From Niallia alba (GTDB lineage Bacteria > Bacillota > Bacilli > Bacillales > Cytobacillaceae), in contig NZ_JABBPK010000001.1 of NCBI RefSeq assembly GCF_012933555.1, forward strand, positions 2,210,001 to 2,274,000: 64,000 nt of DNA, written 5' to 3'. Positions 35,780 through 47,456 of this stretch are shown here, piece after piece. How positions within the stretch are numbered: position 1 is the stretch's first letter; every line of letters begins with the position of its first letter. A program made the position numbers and the translations under genes. Under the pieces are notes generated by a model. It was not told where the DNA came from. It did no database searches and worked only from the letters and a program-made list of their open reading frames with translations.

Positions 35780-36967
35780 ATGTTCAAAAATAAACTGGTA
35801 CTTATAACGCCAATTATTGCATTCGCAGTTATCTTTATTTTTTCACTAACCTTATTTCCTTTGGTACAGCCTCAACCAAAAAATTTGCCAATAGCAATTG
35901 TGAATGAAGATGAAGGGATGGAAATGCCCAATCAGTCTAAGGTAAATATGGGCGAAAAAATCGTAAAAAGTATCCAAGAAAGTTCAGCATCAACAACGGA
36001 TGAAGATCCTGCAGTAAAGTGGGTAGAAGTAAAAAACACAGAGGAAGTACAAAAAGGATTGGATAATCAAGCGTATTATGCAGCATTGATTATTCCGAAA
36101 GAATTTAGTGCAAAGCAGGCATCCTTGCAAACTACAACACCTTCATCACCAGAAGTTGAAATATTAATAAATCAAGGAATGAATACCGCAGCTTCAACCG
36201 CAGCAGCACAAATATTGACCGGGATAGTTGATAATTTGAACAATAATGTTCGCAATCAACTACTAGAAGGTTTTGAGAATCTAGGTGTTACTTTAACAAC
36301 AGAACAGGTTTCTAGTTTGGTAATACCAATTACAATAGAAGCTACAAATGTTAATGAAATAGGCGAAAATAGTGCAAATGGCAATTCACCCGTTTCCTTG
36401 TTTCAACCATTATGGATGGCAAGTATTGCTAGTGCTGCCATAATATTTATGGCGGTTAGAAAAATGCCAATCAATACTCGAAAAGAAAACTTCATGATAA
36501 AGATCGGGCAAATCTTAATAGGTGCTATTATAGCAATAGTAATTGGATTTGGTTTTACATGGATAGCAGAAGGAATGGTAGGATTAACTATACCTAATTA
36601 CATGGATACAGCCTTGTTTCTAACCATTGCCTCTTTGAGTTTCTTCTTAATGGTATCAGCAGTACTTTCATTGGTAGGATTTAAGGGAATTAGTATCTTT
36701 GTATTATTATTATTTTTCGGAGCACCTTTATTATCACTGGCACCTGAAATGATGTCGCCGTTTTATCAAGATTGGATATACGCTTGGATGCCAATGCGTT
36801 TTATGGTCGATGGACTTAGAGAATTATTTTTCTTTGGAAAAGGTTTATCATGGAATACTCCAGTTTCCGTCCTTGTATGGATTGCAGTGGGGGGAATCTT
36901 TGTTATATTAGGCTCGGCATTACGAGGAGGAATGCTGGTAGTGGAAAAAGTCGATATGTCTAAGTAA
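35780..36967 (+). CDS. YhgE/Pip-like membrane protein (ABC-2 / DUF3533 type)
   Basis: 395 aa. One N-terminal helix (LITPIIAFAVIFIFSLTLFP) is followed by a large extracytoplasmic domain typical of YhgE/Pip proteins (LPIAIVNEDEGMEMP at about 39-53 and AALIIPKEFSAKQASL). Five or so C-terminal helices from about residue 210 (MASIASAAIIFMAV, IGQILIGAIIAIVIGFGF, LTIASLSFFLMVSAVLSLVG, ISIFVLLLFFGAPLL, VLVWIAVGGIFVILGS) complete it. The family includes phage infection proteins and exporters of fatty acids or toxic compounds. It is shorter than YhgE (about 775 aa), closer to the DUF3533 branch. Regulation by the divergent TetR is likely. Confidence 0.82.
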   Translation: MFKNKLVLITPIIAFAVIFIFSLTLFPLVQPQPKNLPIAIVNEDEGMEMPNQSKVNMGEKIVKSIQESSASTTDEDPAVKWVEVKNTEEVQKGLDNQAYYAALIIPKEFSAKQASLQTTTPSSPEVEILINQGMNTAASTAAAQILTGIVDNLNNNVRNQLLEGFENLGVTLTTEQVSSLVIPITIEATNVNEIGENSANGNSPVSLFQPLWMASIASAAIIFMAVRKMPINTRKENFMIKIGQILIGAIIAIVIGFGFTWIAEGMVGLTIPNYMDTALFLTIASLSFFLMVSAVLSLVGFKGISIFVLLLFFGAPLLSLAPEMMSPFYQDWIYAWMPMRFMVDGLRELFFFGKGLSWNTPVSVLVWIAVGGIFVILGSALRGGMLVVEKVDMSK

Positions 36968-38461
<1,494 letters not shown>

Positions 38462-39130
38462 TAGAGCCATCTATTTTGGACAATAACATTTCATTCCATT
38501 TCTTTTTGAGCTATTCCTTAATAATACATCTGAAGGAATAATATGCTTACCTTTGACTTCAAATTAGAGATACTTAAATATTCTTATCTTAATTGTGAAA
38601 CTGGTGCCTATTTGGCAGTAAGAGCGATTCAACTTTTTTCACCAAGTATTCCTTAAGTATATTTTGTTGGTCTATTGGCAGGAGAAATAATCTTAAACGA
38701 ATAGTTGAAACGGGAAGGTTGTGAAATTAATCGCCATAACTATAGTGATGAGGAATTTAAACCGTTTTTTGAAAAAAGATCCAATGTATTCTTAGGGGTA
38801 TGGATTAATCTTAAAGTAATAAAATGAATCTTGAATATAGAGATTAAGAGGGGAAAGAGTTCAATATTTAATTTAATAGTTTCTATGGGCATTTAGAAGG
38901 TCAGATAACTGGCATTTTGGTTGCCCTTTTTTTGTGTGTATAGAAACTCTAGAATTTAATAGTATGGAGAAAAAAGTTAGTTATTTATGAATAGGTTTGG
39001 TTTAAGTTAGGCCGTTCATAACTTAATATAAAATAAGTAAAGAGTGCTATTTTACTAAAATAAGAGAAAATTAGAGGTTATATCCAAAGTATCAGAAAAA
39101 TAATTAGTGATTTTAAAAATAAATATTGAA
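38462..39130. other. Long gap between lacI and msmE, decayed sequence
   Basis: Broken short frames (MLTFDFKLEILKYSYLNC at 38543, then RHNYSDEEFKPFFEKRSN to a stop near 38825) look like a decayed small gene. A hairpin with arms GGGCA (38887-38891) and TGCCC (38932-38936) is followed by TTTTTTT and may be its terminator. Confidence 0.35.
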
Positions 39131-39167
39131 AGAAAGCGCTATTTTTGGTAAAGTAATTTTATATTAA

Positions 39168-39186
39168 TTTAGTTAATTTAACTAGA
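39168..39186. promoter_or_regulatory. LacI operator upstream of msmE
   Basis: TTTAGTTAA-T-TTAACTAGA matches the palindrome before lacI (37402-37420) in 17 of 19 positions. It lies about 200 bp upstream of the msmE start, so the transcription start is probably distant from the gene. A half-site like a cre (AGAAAGCGCTAT) is at 39131-39142. Confidence 0.72.
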
Positions 39187-39386
39187 TTGATTGATTGAGA
39201 TAAATGGTATTTTTTATTAGTTAGGTAAACTTTAGTAAACTTTCGATCGGAAAGAACTCATCTTTCATTACTTAAAGATATAATTACCTAAAGAGATTTT
39301 ACGCACAAATGAAATCGTTCCCAACAATAAAGAATGTCATCTATTTGTTTATCATTTCTTTTTAATAATATCTTGGAGGGATTTTG

Positions 39387-40619
39387 ATGAAGAAGACAAT
39401 TTCGTTACTTGCAACAAGTGTATTATCTATTTCGTTACTTGCAGGATGTGGTGGCGATAATGCAGAGGGACAAAACGGAAAGGTGAAAATTGAATTTTTC
39501 CATTATAAGCGTGAAGGGATGGATACATTTGATAAATTAATTGAGAAGTTTGAAGGGGAGAATCCTAATATTGATGTCGAGCAAACAAGTCCACCTGAAG
39601 CTACTACTGTATTGCGTACGAGAGTATCCAAATCGGATATTCCTGATGTGATGGGAATTGGAGGAGATATAACATATAAAGATTTGGCAGAAACAGGTGT
39701 ATTCACAGATGTTTCCAATGATACAAACCTAAAATCGATTCAGTCGGCATATGTTCAAATGCTAAAAGATGTATCTAACCAAGACAAAACATACGCTATT
39801 CCTTACGTAGCCAATGCAGTAGGGGTTATCTACAATAAAGCGATTTTTAAAGACTTGGGTTTAGAAATACCGAAAACATGGGATGGGTTTATGGATGTAG
39901 CACAAAAGGTTAAAGATGCTGGACAGGTTCCGTTCTATAACACGTATAAAGATTCTTGGACTCTTCTCTCAGCTTTTAATGTTCTTGCAGCTAATACGCA
40001 AGGCGAAGATTTTTATACTCAGTTAAATGATGGAAAGATTCTTGCTGGAGAAAGATATGAAGATGCGGCAGAAAAAATGGTAGCATTATCTGACTACGGT
40101 CATAATAATCAACAGGGTGTGGGTTATAATGACGGCAATACCGCTTTTGCAAATGGTAAATCTGCTATGTATCTTCAAGGAATATGGGCAATTCCTGAAA
40201 TTAAGAAAGCTAACCCTGATATTGATTTAGGTGTTTTTCCTTTACCTGTAACAAATAATCCAGAGGAAACGAAAGTAGTGTCTGGTGTTGATTTACTGTT
40301 AGCGACTGCAGCCTCATCCAAGCACCCTGAGGAAGCGCAAAAATTTGTTGATTTTCTTCTTCGAGAAGAAAATGCAAAACAATATATTGACGAACAGAAT
40401 GCTTTCTCTGCACTTGAAGGAATTACTCAAGATGATCCAAGTGTTGCTGAACTAAAAGAAAGCTTTGAAAAAGGAGCACTTGCTGACTTTCCTGATCACT
40501 ATATTCCAAATGGTGTAGTACCAGATAAAACATTGCAAACATTAGTAATGGATAAGGATGTAGATGCTTTCCTTGAAAAGATTCAAAAGGACTGGGAAAA
40601 AGTCCAAAGTCGTCAATAA
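39387..40619 (+). CDS. msmE: Sugar ABC transporter substrate-binding lipoprotein (MsmE type)
   Basis: 410 aa from ATG 39387, with TTGGAGGG upstream. The lipoprotein signal MKKTISLLATSVLSISLLAG ends in the lipobox LAGC, so Cys21 is lipidated. The cluster-B extracellular binding-protein fold is evident (VKIEFFHYKREGMDTFDKLI, IPDVMGIGGDITY, AIPYVANAVGVIYNKAIFKD, GKSAMYLQGIWAIPEIKKA). It captures oligosaccharides outside the membrane for the MsmF-MsmG channel. Neighbouring alpha-galactosidase and dexB suggest raffinose, stachyose, melibiose or isomaltose as ligands. The LacI operator upstream implies sugar induction. Confidence 0.92.
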   Translation: MKKTISLLATSVLSISLLAGCGGDNAEGQNGKVKIEFFHYKREGMDTFDKLIEKFEGENPNIDVEQTSPPEATTVLRTRVSKSDIPDVMGIGGDITYKDLAETGVFTDVSNDTNLKSIQSAYVQMLKDVSNQDKTYAIPYVANAVGVIYNKAIFKDLGLEIPKTWDGFMDVAQKVKDAGQVPFYNTYKDSWTLLSAFNVLAANTQGEDFYTQLNDGKILAGERYEDAAEKMVALSDYGHNNQQGVGYNDGNTAFANGKSAMYLQGIWAIPEIKKANPDIDLGVFPLPVTNNPEETKVVSGVDLLLATAASSKHPEEAQKFVDFLLREENAKQYIDEQNAFSALEGITQDDPSVAELKESFEKGALADFPDHYIPNGVVPDKTLQTLVMDKDVDAFLEKIQKDWEKVQSRQ

Positions 40620-40727
40620 TATATGTAATAGGAATTTGTCCCAAAGACAAGGTTAGGCATAATCGTGTTATAATGCTGAAATTTTTCAAGGGACAATTCC
40701 CACCTTTTGTAAGGGAGTGTAACTTTA

Positions 40728-41675
40728 ATGAAAAATAACGAATCCATTATCAATAAATTGCCAACTTCTACTCCAGAATCTACTCCTGTGATTAAGCGCA
40801 GAAAGAAAGTAAATCCAAGGATGATTGCCTTTTATTTGATGGTTATCCCTGCAGCATTACTTTTCTTTGCTTTTCATACGCTTCCTGCCTTACAGGGGGT
40901 TTACTATTCATTCACTAATTGGAACGGTATTGCTCTGGATTACGAATTTGTAGGGTTTAAAAATTATTTCAATTTATTCAAAGATCAAACAATCCTTGAT
41001 TCCTATGGGTTTACCTTTAAATTTGCTATTATCGGGGCAATTCTAATCAATATTATTAGTCTTTTTGTAGCAGTTGGACTAAATGCAAGAATTAAGGGAA
41101 GGAACTTTTTTAGAGCTGTATACTTTTTACCTAATATTTTAAGTGTGCTCATTGTTGGCTTTATTTTTAACTTCTTTTTCACCAACATTATTCCAGAGCT
41201 AGGCGAGAAATACGATATTGGTTTTCTGACCCAAAATATACTTGGAAATGCTGACCTTGCATGGATTGGAATCATGATTGTTTTCATATGGCAGTCATGC
41301 GCTTTTAATATCATTTTATATCTTTCTGGTCTGCAAACTGTTCCAACTGAATTATATGAAGCATCAAGTCTTGATGGGGCAAATCGTTGGCAACAATTCT
41401 GGAAAGTGACATTCCCTGTTATTGCACCATTCTTTACGATTAATATGGTTTTATCTATGAAAAACTCATTGATGGTTTTTGATCAGATTGTCGCAATGAC
41501 AAATGGAGGACCTGGTTATGCAACAACTTCTATTGCTCTATTAATCTATAACGGAGGATTTAGCGGTGGTGAATTTGCATTCCAGTCTGCAAATGCTGTG
41601 GTTTATTTCATAGTTATCATGGTGATCTCAGTTTTCCAACTTAAAGTTTTACAAAAAAGGGAGATGAATATGTAA
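40728..41675 (+). CDS. msmF: Sugar ABC transporter permease (MsmF type)
   Basis: 315 aa. Six membrane helices are expected (MIAFYLMVIPAALLFFAF at the start). The EAA loop that docks the ATPase reads ELYEASSLDGANRWQQFWKV (about 205-224). GTAAGGGAGTG precedes the ATG. It is the MalF-like half of the oligosaccharide channel. Its stop overlaps the msmG start by one base (TAATG), indicating coupled translation. A hairpin-free 108-bp gap separates it from msmE. Confidence 0.93.
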   Translation: MKNNESIINKLPTSTPESTPVIKRRKKVNPRMIAFYLMVIPAALLFFAFHTLPALQGVYYSFTNWNGIALDYEFVGFKNYFNLFKDQTILDSYGFTFKFAIIGAILINIISLFVAVGLNARIKGRNFFRAVYFLPNILSVLIVGFIFNFFFTNIIPELGEKYDIGFLTQNILGNADLAWIGIMIVFIWQSCAFNIILYLSGLQTVPTELYEASSLDGANRWQQFWKVTFPVIAPFFTINMVLSMKNSLMVFDQIVAMTNGGPGYATTSIALLIYNGGFSGGEFAFQSANAVVYFIVIMVISVFQLKVLQKREMNM

Positions 41676-42493
41676 TGAAACAACGTGTGAATTGGCCAGT
41701 AACTTTTCTAATTGCTTTAGGATCGTTATTAATACTTTTCCCTTTGTATATTACCATTTCAATTGCTTTGAAAAATCCCCAGGAATTGGCAGAGTCAGCA
41801 TTATCGTTCCCATTTAATTTTCACTGGGATAACTTTATCAGAGCGATTGAAGCAACCAACTTTTTTAATGCCTTCAAAAACAGTGCCCTCATAACTGTTT
41901 TTACATTAGTGTTAACTATTCTATCGAATTCATTAGTAGCATATGCGATAGCGAGAAATATGCACCGAAAGCTATTTAGAAGTTTATATTATTACTTTGT
42001 TAGTGCTTTATTTATTCCGTTTCCGATTATCATGCTCCCAATTGTAAAACAAACTTCTGCTCTTGGCTTAAACAATCCAGTGGGGTTAACGATTCTATAT
42101 GTGGTTTATGGGATGGCTATGAATATTTTCATCTATGTAGGCTACATCCGGTCCATTCCGTTAGAGTTAGAGGAAGCAGCAATTATGGATGGTTGCAGTA
42201 CATGGGGAGTGTTCTGGAAAGTTATTTTCCCTCTCCTAACACCGATTAACGCGACAGTTGGTATTCTGACTTGTTTATGGGCATGGAATGACTTCTTGCT
42301 TCCGTTAGTTATCTTAAGTGATTCAGCAGATTACACTCTGCCACTTGTACAATACGTGTTCCAAACTGAATTTGGCACAGATTACAACTTAGCCTTTGCA
42401 TCCTATTTATTATCCATGGCTCCTATGGTAATTGTCTATTTATTTGCGCAAAGATGGATTATTGGTGGAGTTGTAAAAGGAGCAATTAAATAA
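41675..42493 (+). CDS. msmG: Sugar ABC transporter permease (MsmG type)
   Basis: 272 aa, MalG-like, six helices beginning WPVTFLIALGSLLILFPLYI. The EAA loop reads ELEEAAIMDGCSTWGVFWKV and the C-terminus ends FAQRWIIGGVVKGAIK, typical of carbohydrate permeases of family CUT1. It overlaps msmF by one base. No ATPase gene is present in the operon; in Bacillus a shared ATPase (MsmX) encoded elsewhere usually energises such importers. Confidence 0.93.
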   Translation: MKQRVNWPVTFLIALGSLLILFPLYITISIALKNPQELAESALSFPFNFHWDNFIRAIEATNFFNAFKNSALITVFTLVLTILSNSLVAYAIARNMHRKLFRSLYYYFVSALFIPFPIIMLPIVKQTSALGLNNPVGLTILYVVYGMAMNIFIYVGYIRSIPLELEEAAIMDGCSTWGVFWKVIFPLLTPINATVGILTCLWAWNDFLLPLVILSDSADYTLPLVQYVFQTEFGTDYNLAFASYLLSMAPMVIVYLFAQRWIIGGVVKGAIK

Positions 42494-42574
42494 AGAATTC
42501 AAACATCTACAGGTTCATTTTAAATCTGCAGAGGATTAGAACTGGTAAAAAAAGTATTGGAGTTGTGAATATTT

Positions 42575-44776
42575 ATGGCAATTTTTTATCAATCGACAGA
42601 CAAGACATTTCATTTAAAGGCAAAAGATACTAGTTATGTGATGGGGATTGTACGTGATGGTTACTTAGTACATTACTATTGGGGAAAAGGGATTAGAGAA
42701 TATAACCACTCCAACTATCTTCAATATCAAGATAGAGGGTTCTCTGGAAACCCGTATGAGTATAGAAATGACAGATTTTTCTCTTTAGATACATTACCGC
42801 AAGAATATCCGCAATATGGCAATACAGACTTTCGAAAGCCAGCTTACCAAGTTCAGTTGGAAAATGGGTCAACGATAACCGATCTAAAGTATATCTCCCA
42901 TCATATTGCTAAAGGGAAGCCTGCATTAGACGGACTGCCTTCCACATACGTGGAAAATGATGAGGAAGCAGAAACACTTGAAATTACGATGGAAGACTCC
43001 GTTTTGGGGTTGAAAGTAATTTTAAGCTATACCGCGTTTGAGCAATTAAATGTAATAACAAGATCTGTACGCTTTATAAATAGGGGAGAAGAGAATCTTA
43101 CATTGCTAAGTGCTCTTAGCTTGTGTGTGGATTTTCGAGAAGCAGACTTTGACTTCTTGCATCTGCACGGTGCCCATGTAAAGGAAAGACATATGGAACG
43201 CAATCCATTGCGTCATGGTATTCAGTCTGTTGAAAGCACAAGAGGTGCAAGCAGCCACCAGCATAATCCATTTATTGCACTTCTTAGTAAAGATACTAAT
43301 GAAGATAGGGGAGAAGTATTTGCATTTAACTTTGTTTACAGTGGAAATTTTCTTGCACAAGCGGAAGTGGATCAATTTAGCAATACGCGAGTTACAATGG
43401 GAATAAACCCATTTGATTTTAGCTGGAAATTGGAATCAGGAGAAAGTTTCCAGACACCGGAAGCTGTTATGGTCTATTCGTCGGAGGGTCTAGGAGAAAT
43501 GTCTCGAACTTTTCATGAGTTATATCGTACCCGTCTAGTGAAGGGGGTACACCGGGATAAAGAGCGTCCAATATTATTAAACAACTGGGAAGCAACTTAT
43601 TTTGATTTTAATGCCGAAAAAATCACTCGAATTGCCGAAGCAGGTAATGAATTAGGAATTGAATTGTTTGTATTGGATGATGGCTGGTTTGGGAAGCGAG
43701 ATAATGATACTTCTTCTTTAGGCGATTGGTTCGTAGACCAAAACAAACTGCCAGCAGGTTTAAATCAACTCGCGCAGAGCGTTAAAGATATGGGAATGCA
43801 ATTTGGTCTGTGGTTTGAACCAGAAATGATTTCTGTTGATAGTGACTTGTATCGAGAGCATCCAGATTGGTGTCTTCACGTTCCAAAGCGAAATCGGTCT
43901 GAAAGTCGCAACCAGCTTATATTGGATCTTTCGAGAGAAGATGTATGCGAGGAAATAACAAAGCGGGTTTGCGATATATTAGCCAGCGCACCAATCTCCT
44001 ATGTTAAATGGGATATGAACCGCCATATGACAGAAATCGGTTCAGCACAACTCCCTCACGATAGACAGAGAGAAACAGCACACCGTTATATGTTGGGACT
44101 ATATAAGATAATGGAGCAAATTACTTCTTCCTTCCCGGATGTTCTGTTTGAAAGTTGTTCCGGCGGTGGTGGAAGATTTGACCCTGGTATGTTGTACTAC
44201 ATGCCGCAGACGTGGACTAGTGACAACACTGATGCCGTTTCACGCTTAAAGATTCAGTATGGAACAAGTCTTGTTTATCCGATTGTTTCAATGGGCTCTC
44301 ATGTATCAGCAGTTCCAAACCATCAGGTCCATCGCCATACTACCTTAGAGATGCGTGGAGATGTAGCTATGTCAGGTAATTTAGGTTATGAACTTGACTT
44401 ATCTAAACTTTCTGACGAAGAAAAAGAAATAGTCAAGGAACAAATTTCAGGCTATAAGAGAATTCGCCAATTAATCCAGTTTGGTGATTTTTACCGCTTG
44501 CTAAGTCCGTTTGATAGTAATGAAACGGCCTGGCTGTTTACTACAAATGATAAAACAGAAGCAATAGTATTTTATTTCCGAGTACTAGCTGAGCCAGCTG
44601 CTCCTTTTACTAAACTAAAGCTCAAAGGAATCGATCCAGTCAAACAGTATCAAGTTTTGGGAACAGAGCGAGTATACGGCGGAGATGAGCTTTCATACGC
44701 TGGGATTAGTATTCCAGGTGAAATAAAGGGAGATTTTCAAAGTTGTTTCTGGCACTTAAAGGCCATTAAGTCATAA
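42575..44776 (+). CDS. aga: Alpha-galactosidase (GH36)
   Basis: 733 aa, the size of Geobacillus and Bacillus GH36 alpha-galactosidases (about 729 aa). After an N-terminal beta-supersandwich (about 1-325) the (beta/alpha)8 barrel carries LFVLDDGWFG, nucleophile Asp480 in YVKWDMNRHM, the ligand motif CSGGGGRFD and acid/base Asp550 in SDNTDAVSR. There is no signal peptide, so it hydrolyses alpha-1,6-linked galactose of imported raffinose, stachyose or melibiose in the cytoplasm. It follows msmG by 81 bp in the same direction and ends in a terminator, completing the operon. The TTGGAGTTG region upstream of the ATG provides a modest ribosome binding site. Confidence 0.95.
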   Translation: MAIFYQSTDKTFHLKAKDTSYVMGIVRDGYLVHYYWGKGIREYNHSNYLQYQDRGFSGNPYEYRNDRFFSLDTLPQEYPQYGNTDFRKPAYQVQLENGSTITDLKYISHHIAKGKPALDGLPSTYVENDEEAETLEITMEDSVLGLKVILSYTAFEQLNVITRSVRFINRGEENLTLLSALSLCVDFREADFDFLHLHGAHVKERHMERNPLRHGIQSVESTRGASSHQHNPFIALLSKDTNEDRGEVFAFNFVYSGNFLAQAEVDQFSNTRVTMGINPFDFSWKLESGESFQTPEAVMVYSSEGLGEMSRTFHELYRTRLVKGVHRDKERPILLNNWEATYFDFNAEKITRIAEAGNELGIELFVLDDGWFGKRDNDTSSLGDWFVDQNKLPAGLNQLAQSVKDMGMQFGLWFEPEMISVDSDLYREHPDWCLHVPKRNRSESRNQLILDLSREDVCEEITKRVCDILASAPISYVKWDMNRHMTEIGSAQLPHDRQRETAHRYMLGLYKIMEQITSSFPDVLFESCSGGGGRFDPGMLYYMPQTWTSDNTDAVSRLKIQYGTSLVYPIVSMGSHVSAVPNHQVHRHTTLEMRGDVAMSGNLGYELDLSKLSDEEKEIVKEQISGYKRIRQLIQFGDFYRLLSPFDSNETAWLFTTNDKTEAIVFYFRVLAEPAAPFTKLKLKGIDPVKQYQVLGTERVYGGDELSYAGISIPGEIKGDFQSCFWHLKAIKS

Positions 44777-44782
44777 TTCATG

Positions 44783-44814
44783 GGGAAGCGTAGTAGATTT
44801 CTATGCTTCCTTTT
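44783..44814 (+). terminator. Terminator of the msmEFG-aga operon
   Basis: GGAAGCGTAG pairs with CTATGCTTCC around a 7-nt loop, followed by TTTT. Confidence 0.8.
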
Positions 44815-44906
44815 AAAAGGTTTTGCATCGAAGTAATCAACTAATAGTTTCCTTTGGAAATATAGAAATTTCTGCCAGATAAGATTTATAGTACTATACT
44901 GTTGTA

Positions 44907-44946
44907 GCTTCTTCTGTCTTTTAATAAAAGCGTGAGAAGCTTTTTT
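44907..44946 (+). terminator. Second hairpin with T tract after aga
   Basis: GCTTCT (44907-44912) pairs with AGAAGC (44935-44940), followed by TTTTTT. It may be a back-up terminator. Confidence 0.5.
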
Positions 44947-45365
44947 AATTTGTGAACTATAAGGGGGTATTAGGTTATTTGATACTTCATGTTTAAAATA
45001 AGGTTAAGAAGGAGTTAAATTTATGTATTGCATTAAAGTATACTTTAACATTTATAATATGTTTAAAGAGTGACATTTAATAGGATACTGAAAATAAAAA
45101 ATATGACTGAGGAAATATAAAAATTTCATAATAATAGTCGATGTTTTGTTAGTGAAATAGTGATTTGTTTATAATGTAATTACAGATTTAGCTCAAGTAA
45201 TTAAGATATAATATGTTCATATTATTGAGTAAACCTTTATAGGTTTCGTTTAAAATATAAGGAGAGATAGTGGGTTAGATCGTAGAAGATTATTTGATGT
45301 TTGAAAAGTTATGTTAAGGTGAGTGTAGACTATCATATTTAAAATTATAATGGAGGTTATATATA
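44947..45365. other. AT-rich gap upstream of merR with a 16-bp palindrome
   Basis: No gene is supportable. TTAAAGTATACTTTAA (45033-45048) is a perfect palindrome about 320 bp before the first MerR gene and could be a regulator site; similar TTAAAGT/ACTTTAA half-sites recur at 47784 and 48672. Confidence 0.4.
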
Positions 45366-45758
45366 ATGAAATATCTTATAAAAGATGCTGCTGCAAAAGT
45401 GGGTTTACCTACACATACAATTCGATATTATGAACAAGAAGGGCTTCTTCCTTTTGTAAAAAGAGACGAGAATGGAAATCGTATTTTTGATGAGGAGGAT
45501 GTAAAGTGGCTCGAGTTCATAGTATGTTTACGTAATACTGATATCGCTCTATCTGATTTACGTAAAATTGTTGAATTAACGCAAGAGGGTGAGGAGACAT
45601 TACCACAACGTAAACAGATATTTGAAAAACATAAAGAAAAAATGATGAAGAAACAAAAAGACTTTGACATTGCTTTTAGAAAAATTGATTCAAAGATAGG
45701 GTATTATAATAATTTAGAAATGAAGTATGAGGAAGAAAAAGAAAGTGCGAATAAGTAA
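45366..45758 (+). CDS. MerR-family transcriptional regulator 1
   Basis: 130 aa. The winged-helix motif IKDAAAKVGLPTHTIRYYEQ is followed by EGLLPFVKRDENGNRIFDEE, DVKWLEFIVCLRNTDIALSD and a coiled coil (KHKEKMMKKQKDFDIAFRKI). There is no cysteine-rich metal loop, so it belongs with the small-molecule or electrophile-sensing MerR branch (YyaN/AdhR-like). GGAGG lies before the ATG at 45366. An IS3 element follows, separating it from the related MerR gene at 48104. Confidence 0.9.
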   Translation: MKYLIKDAAAKVGLPTHTIRYYEQEGLLPFVKRDENGNRIFDEEDVKWLEFIVCLRNTDIALSDLRKIVELTQEGEETLPQRKQIFEKHKEKMMKKQKDFDIAFRKIDSKIGYYNNLEMKYEEEKESANK

Positions 45759-46155
45759 TTATCTCACTTAGTCTTATAGCTAGGTAAATTAACTGTGTAT
45801 AAATCAGTAATATAATAATATTTTGATGATATACTACGGGTAATGGTATTTCCGTATAGAAACCTTTGTATAAAACTATGATATGAATATAAAAAAGTCG
45901 TTTTCCTATCAATGCGAAAACCGGATTAACCCCCGAATTTTGGACAATAACTCTCTTATTCTTTCATTTCCTCAGTTTTTTATTTTATAGATTTCTTTCA
46001 TTATTCTTCAAAAAGGCCATGTTGCTTGACATGGAGCCTCTGCGGGCATGATTCTCCTGCCAAGAAGCCAGCTGTTTTACAACATTGGCATCGCCGAACG
46101 AGGCTATCATGCCCGCCACTCCAAATCAAGCTGATGCTTTGAATGAATACATCCA

Positions 46156-47028
46156 TTACACCCGAACCTCCTTGATCACCAATGAATCTTGTTTTTGATA
46201 GAATTCCTTTGGTGACAAATCTAGTATACTAGAATGCATACGTCTCTCGTTGTAGAACTCCATAAAATTCATGACTTCTTGATATGCTTCTGTGTAGGTT
46301 TCAAACTGCCATCTGGATAGGCAATCGTCCTCAAAAATGCGATGGAAAGACTCAATATGAGCATTCATATTTGGTGTTCTTGGTGGAATTCTTTCGTGCT
46401 CAATTTTGGAATCTTCACAAAACTTTTCAAAAGTATGGGAAATAAACTGCGGTCCATTGTCTGTTCGGATTACAGGTTTTTCCAATTCATCATATTGTTG
46501 GCGTTTTAATAATGCCCTTTTCAGTGTCTGTTTGACATCATCTCCAGTGCAGCTTAATCCCATATGATAGGTAATGATGCCCCTGTCATAAACATCGATG
46601 ATGGACATGACAAAGAAAAAGCGATCCTCACCTTCGATAAAGCCATATTTAATGTCAGCTTCCCATAGCTGATTAGATCTTGTAATAATGCGATTTCTTG
46701 CTAGTTTCCTAGGGTATGAGACTTTCTTTTGGCGCTGTGGGCGTAAGATGCCCAATTCTTTACAAATCCGGTATACTTTTTTCTTGTTAATTTTAAGTTT
46801 GTATTTTCGCCTTAAGACCTTAGTGAGTTTGCGATAACCATAGTTATAGCAATCACCGGCAATCTCTTCTAGTAGAAATTCTTTAATCTGTTCGTCTGAT
46901 ATCTTTTGACCGTCCTCTTGGATCGAATAACCTGGTGCTGGACGTCCCTCACTTACTTTTTTCTCCTCAACACGATAATTCTTTTGATAATAGTATGTGG
47001 ATCGAGGAATACCTATGATTTTAAGCAC
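46156..47028 (-). CDS. IS3-family transposase OrfB (copy 3)
   Basis: 290 aa, identical to the other two OrfB proteins, with DDE residues in WEADIKYGF, VIRTDNGPQF and HIESFHRIF. Produced as OrfAB by -1 frameshifting at the A6G motif. Confidence 0.93.
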   Translation of the reverse strand: MLKIIGIPRSTYYYQKNYRVEEKKVSEGRPAPGYSIQEDGQKISDEQIKEFLLEEIAGDCYNYGYRKLTKVLRRKYKLKINKKKVYRICKELGILRPQRQKKVSYPRKLARNRIITRSNQLWEADIKYGFIEGEDRFFFVMSIIDVYDRGIITYHMGLSCTGDDVKQTLKRALLKRQQYDELEKPVIRTDNGPQFISHTFEKFCEDSKIEHERIPPRTPNMNAHIESFHRIFEDDCLSRWQFETYTEAYQEVMNFMEFYNERRMHSSILDLSPKEFYQKQDSLVIKEVRV

Positions 47029-47066
47029 CTTTGAAATCGAGTAGCCTTTTTGAATCCATTTGTTAG

Positions 47067-47378
47067 CTACTTCATGCTTTTCAGCAAGTGAGGGTTTTTC
47101 TTTTTTATAAGATCCCTCAGGATCGCTATTTCAAGGTCTTTTTCACCTAATAACATTTTAAGTTTTTCATTTTCTTTGGATAATTCTTTGGAGTCTATAT
47201 CTGGCAGCACAGCCACATCTACTTCACCAAATTTACCATCTTTGTATTCACGAACCCAGCGACTAACCATATTGGGATTCAGATCATACCGGCGAGCTAC
47301 AAGGGTATTCTTCCCTGTGTCTTGGGCTTCCTTGATGACTTGTAATTTAAATTCTTTAGAATGTTTTATTCGTTTCAT
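47067..47378 (-). CDS. IS3-family transposase OrfA (copy 3)
   Basis: 103 aa, identical to the other OrfA proteins: an N-terminal helix-turn-helix for end recognition, then a coiled coil. AAGGAGG precedes the ATG at 47378. Confidence 0.93.
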   Translation of the reverse strand: MKRIKHSKEFKLQVIKEAQDTGKNTLVARRYDLNPNMVSRWVREYKDGKFGEVDVAVLPDIDSKELSKENEKLKMLLGEKDLEIAILRDLIKKKNPHLLKSMK

Positions 47379-47456
47379 GATGTCAGCCTCCTTGGTACAT
47401 TAAGCAGTATAATAAATATTACTCTTATTGTCCAAGTTCATTTTGGGGCTTATGAG

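Larger units (their letters stand above)
45922..47456 (-). mobile_element. IS3-family element, copy 3
   Basis: 1535 bp in reverse orientation, from CGGATTAACCCCC (45922) to GGGGCTTATGAG (47456), with the 4-bp duplication AAAC (45918-45921 and 47457-47460). It lies between two merR genes; proteins are identical to the other copies. Confidence 0.93.
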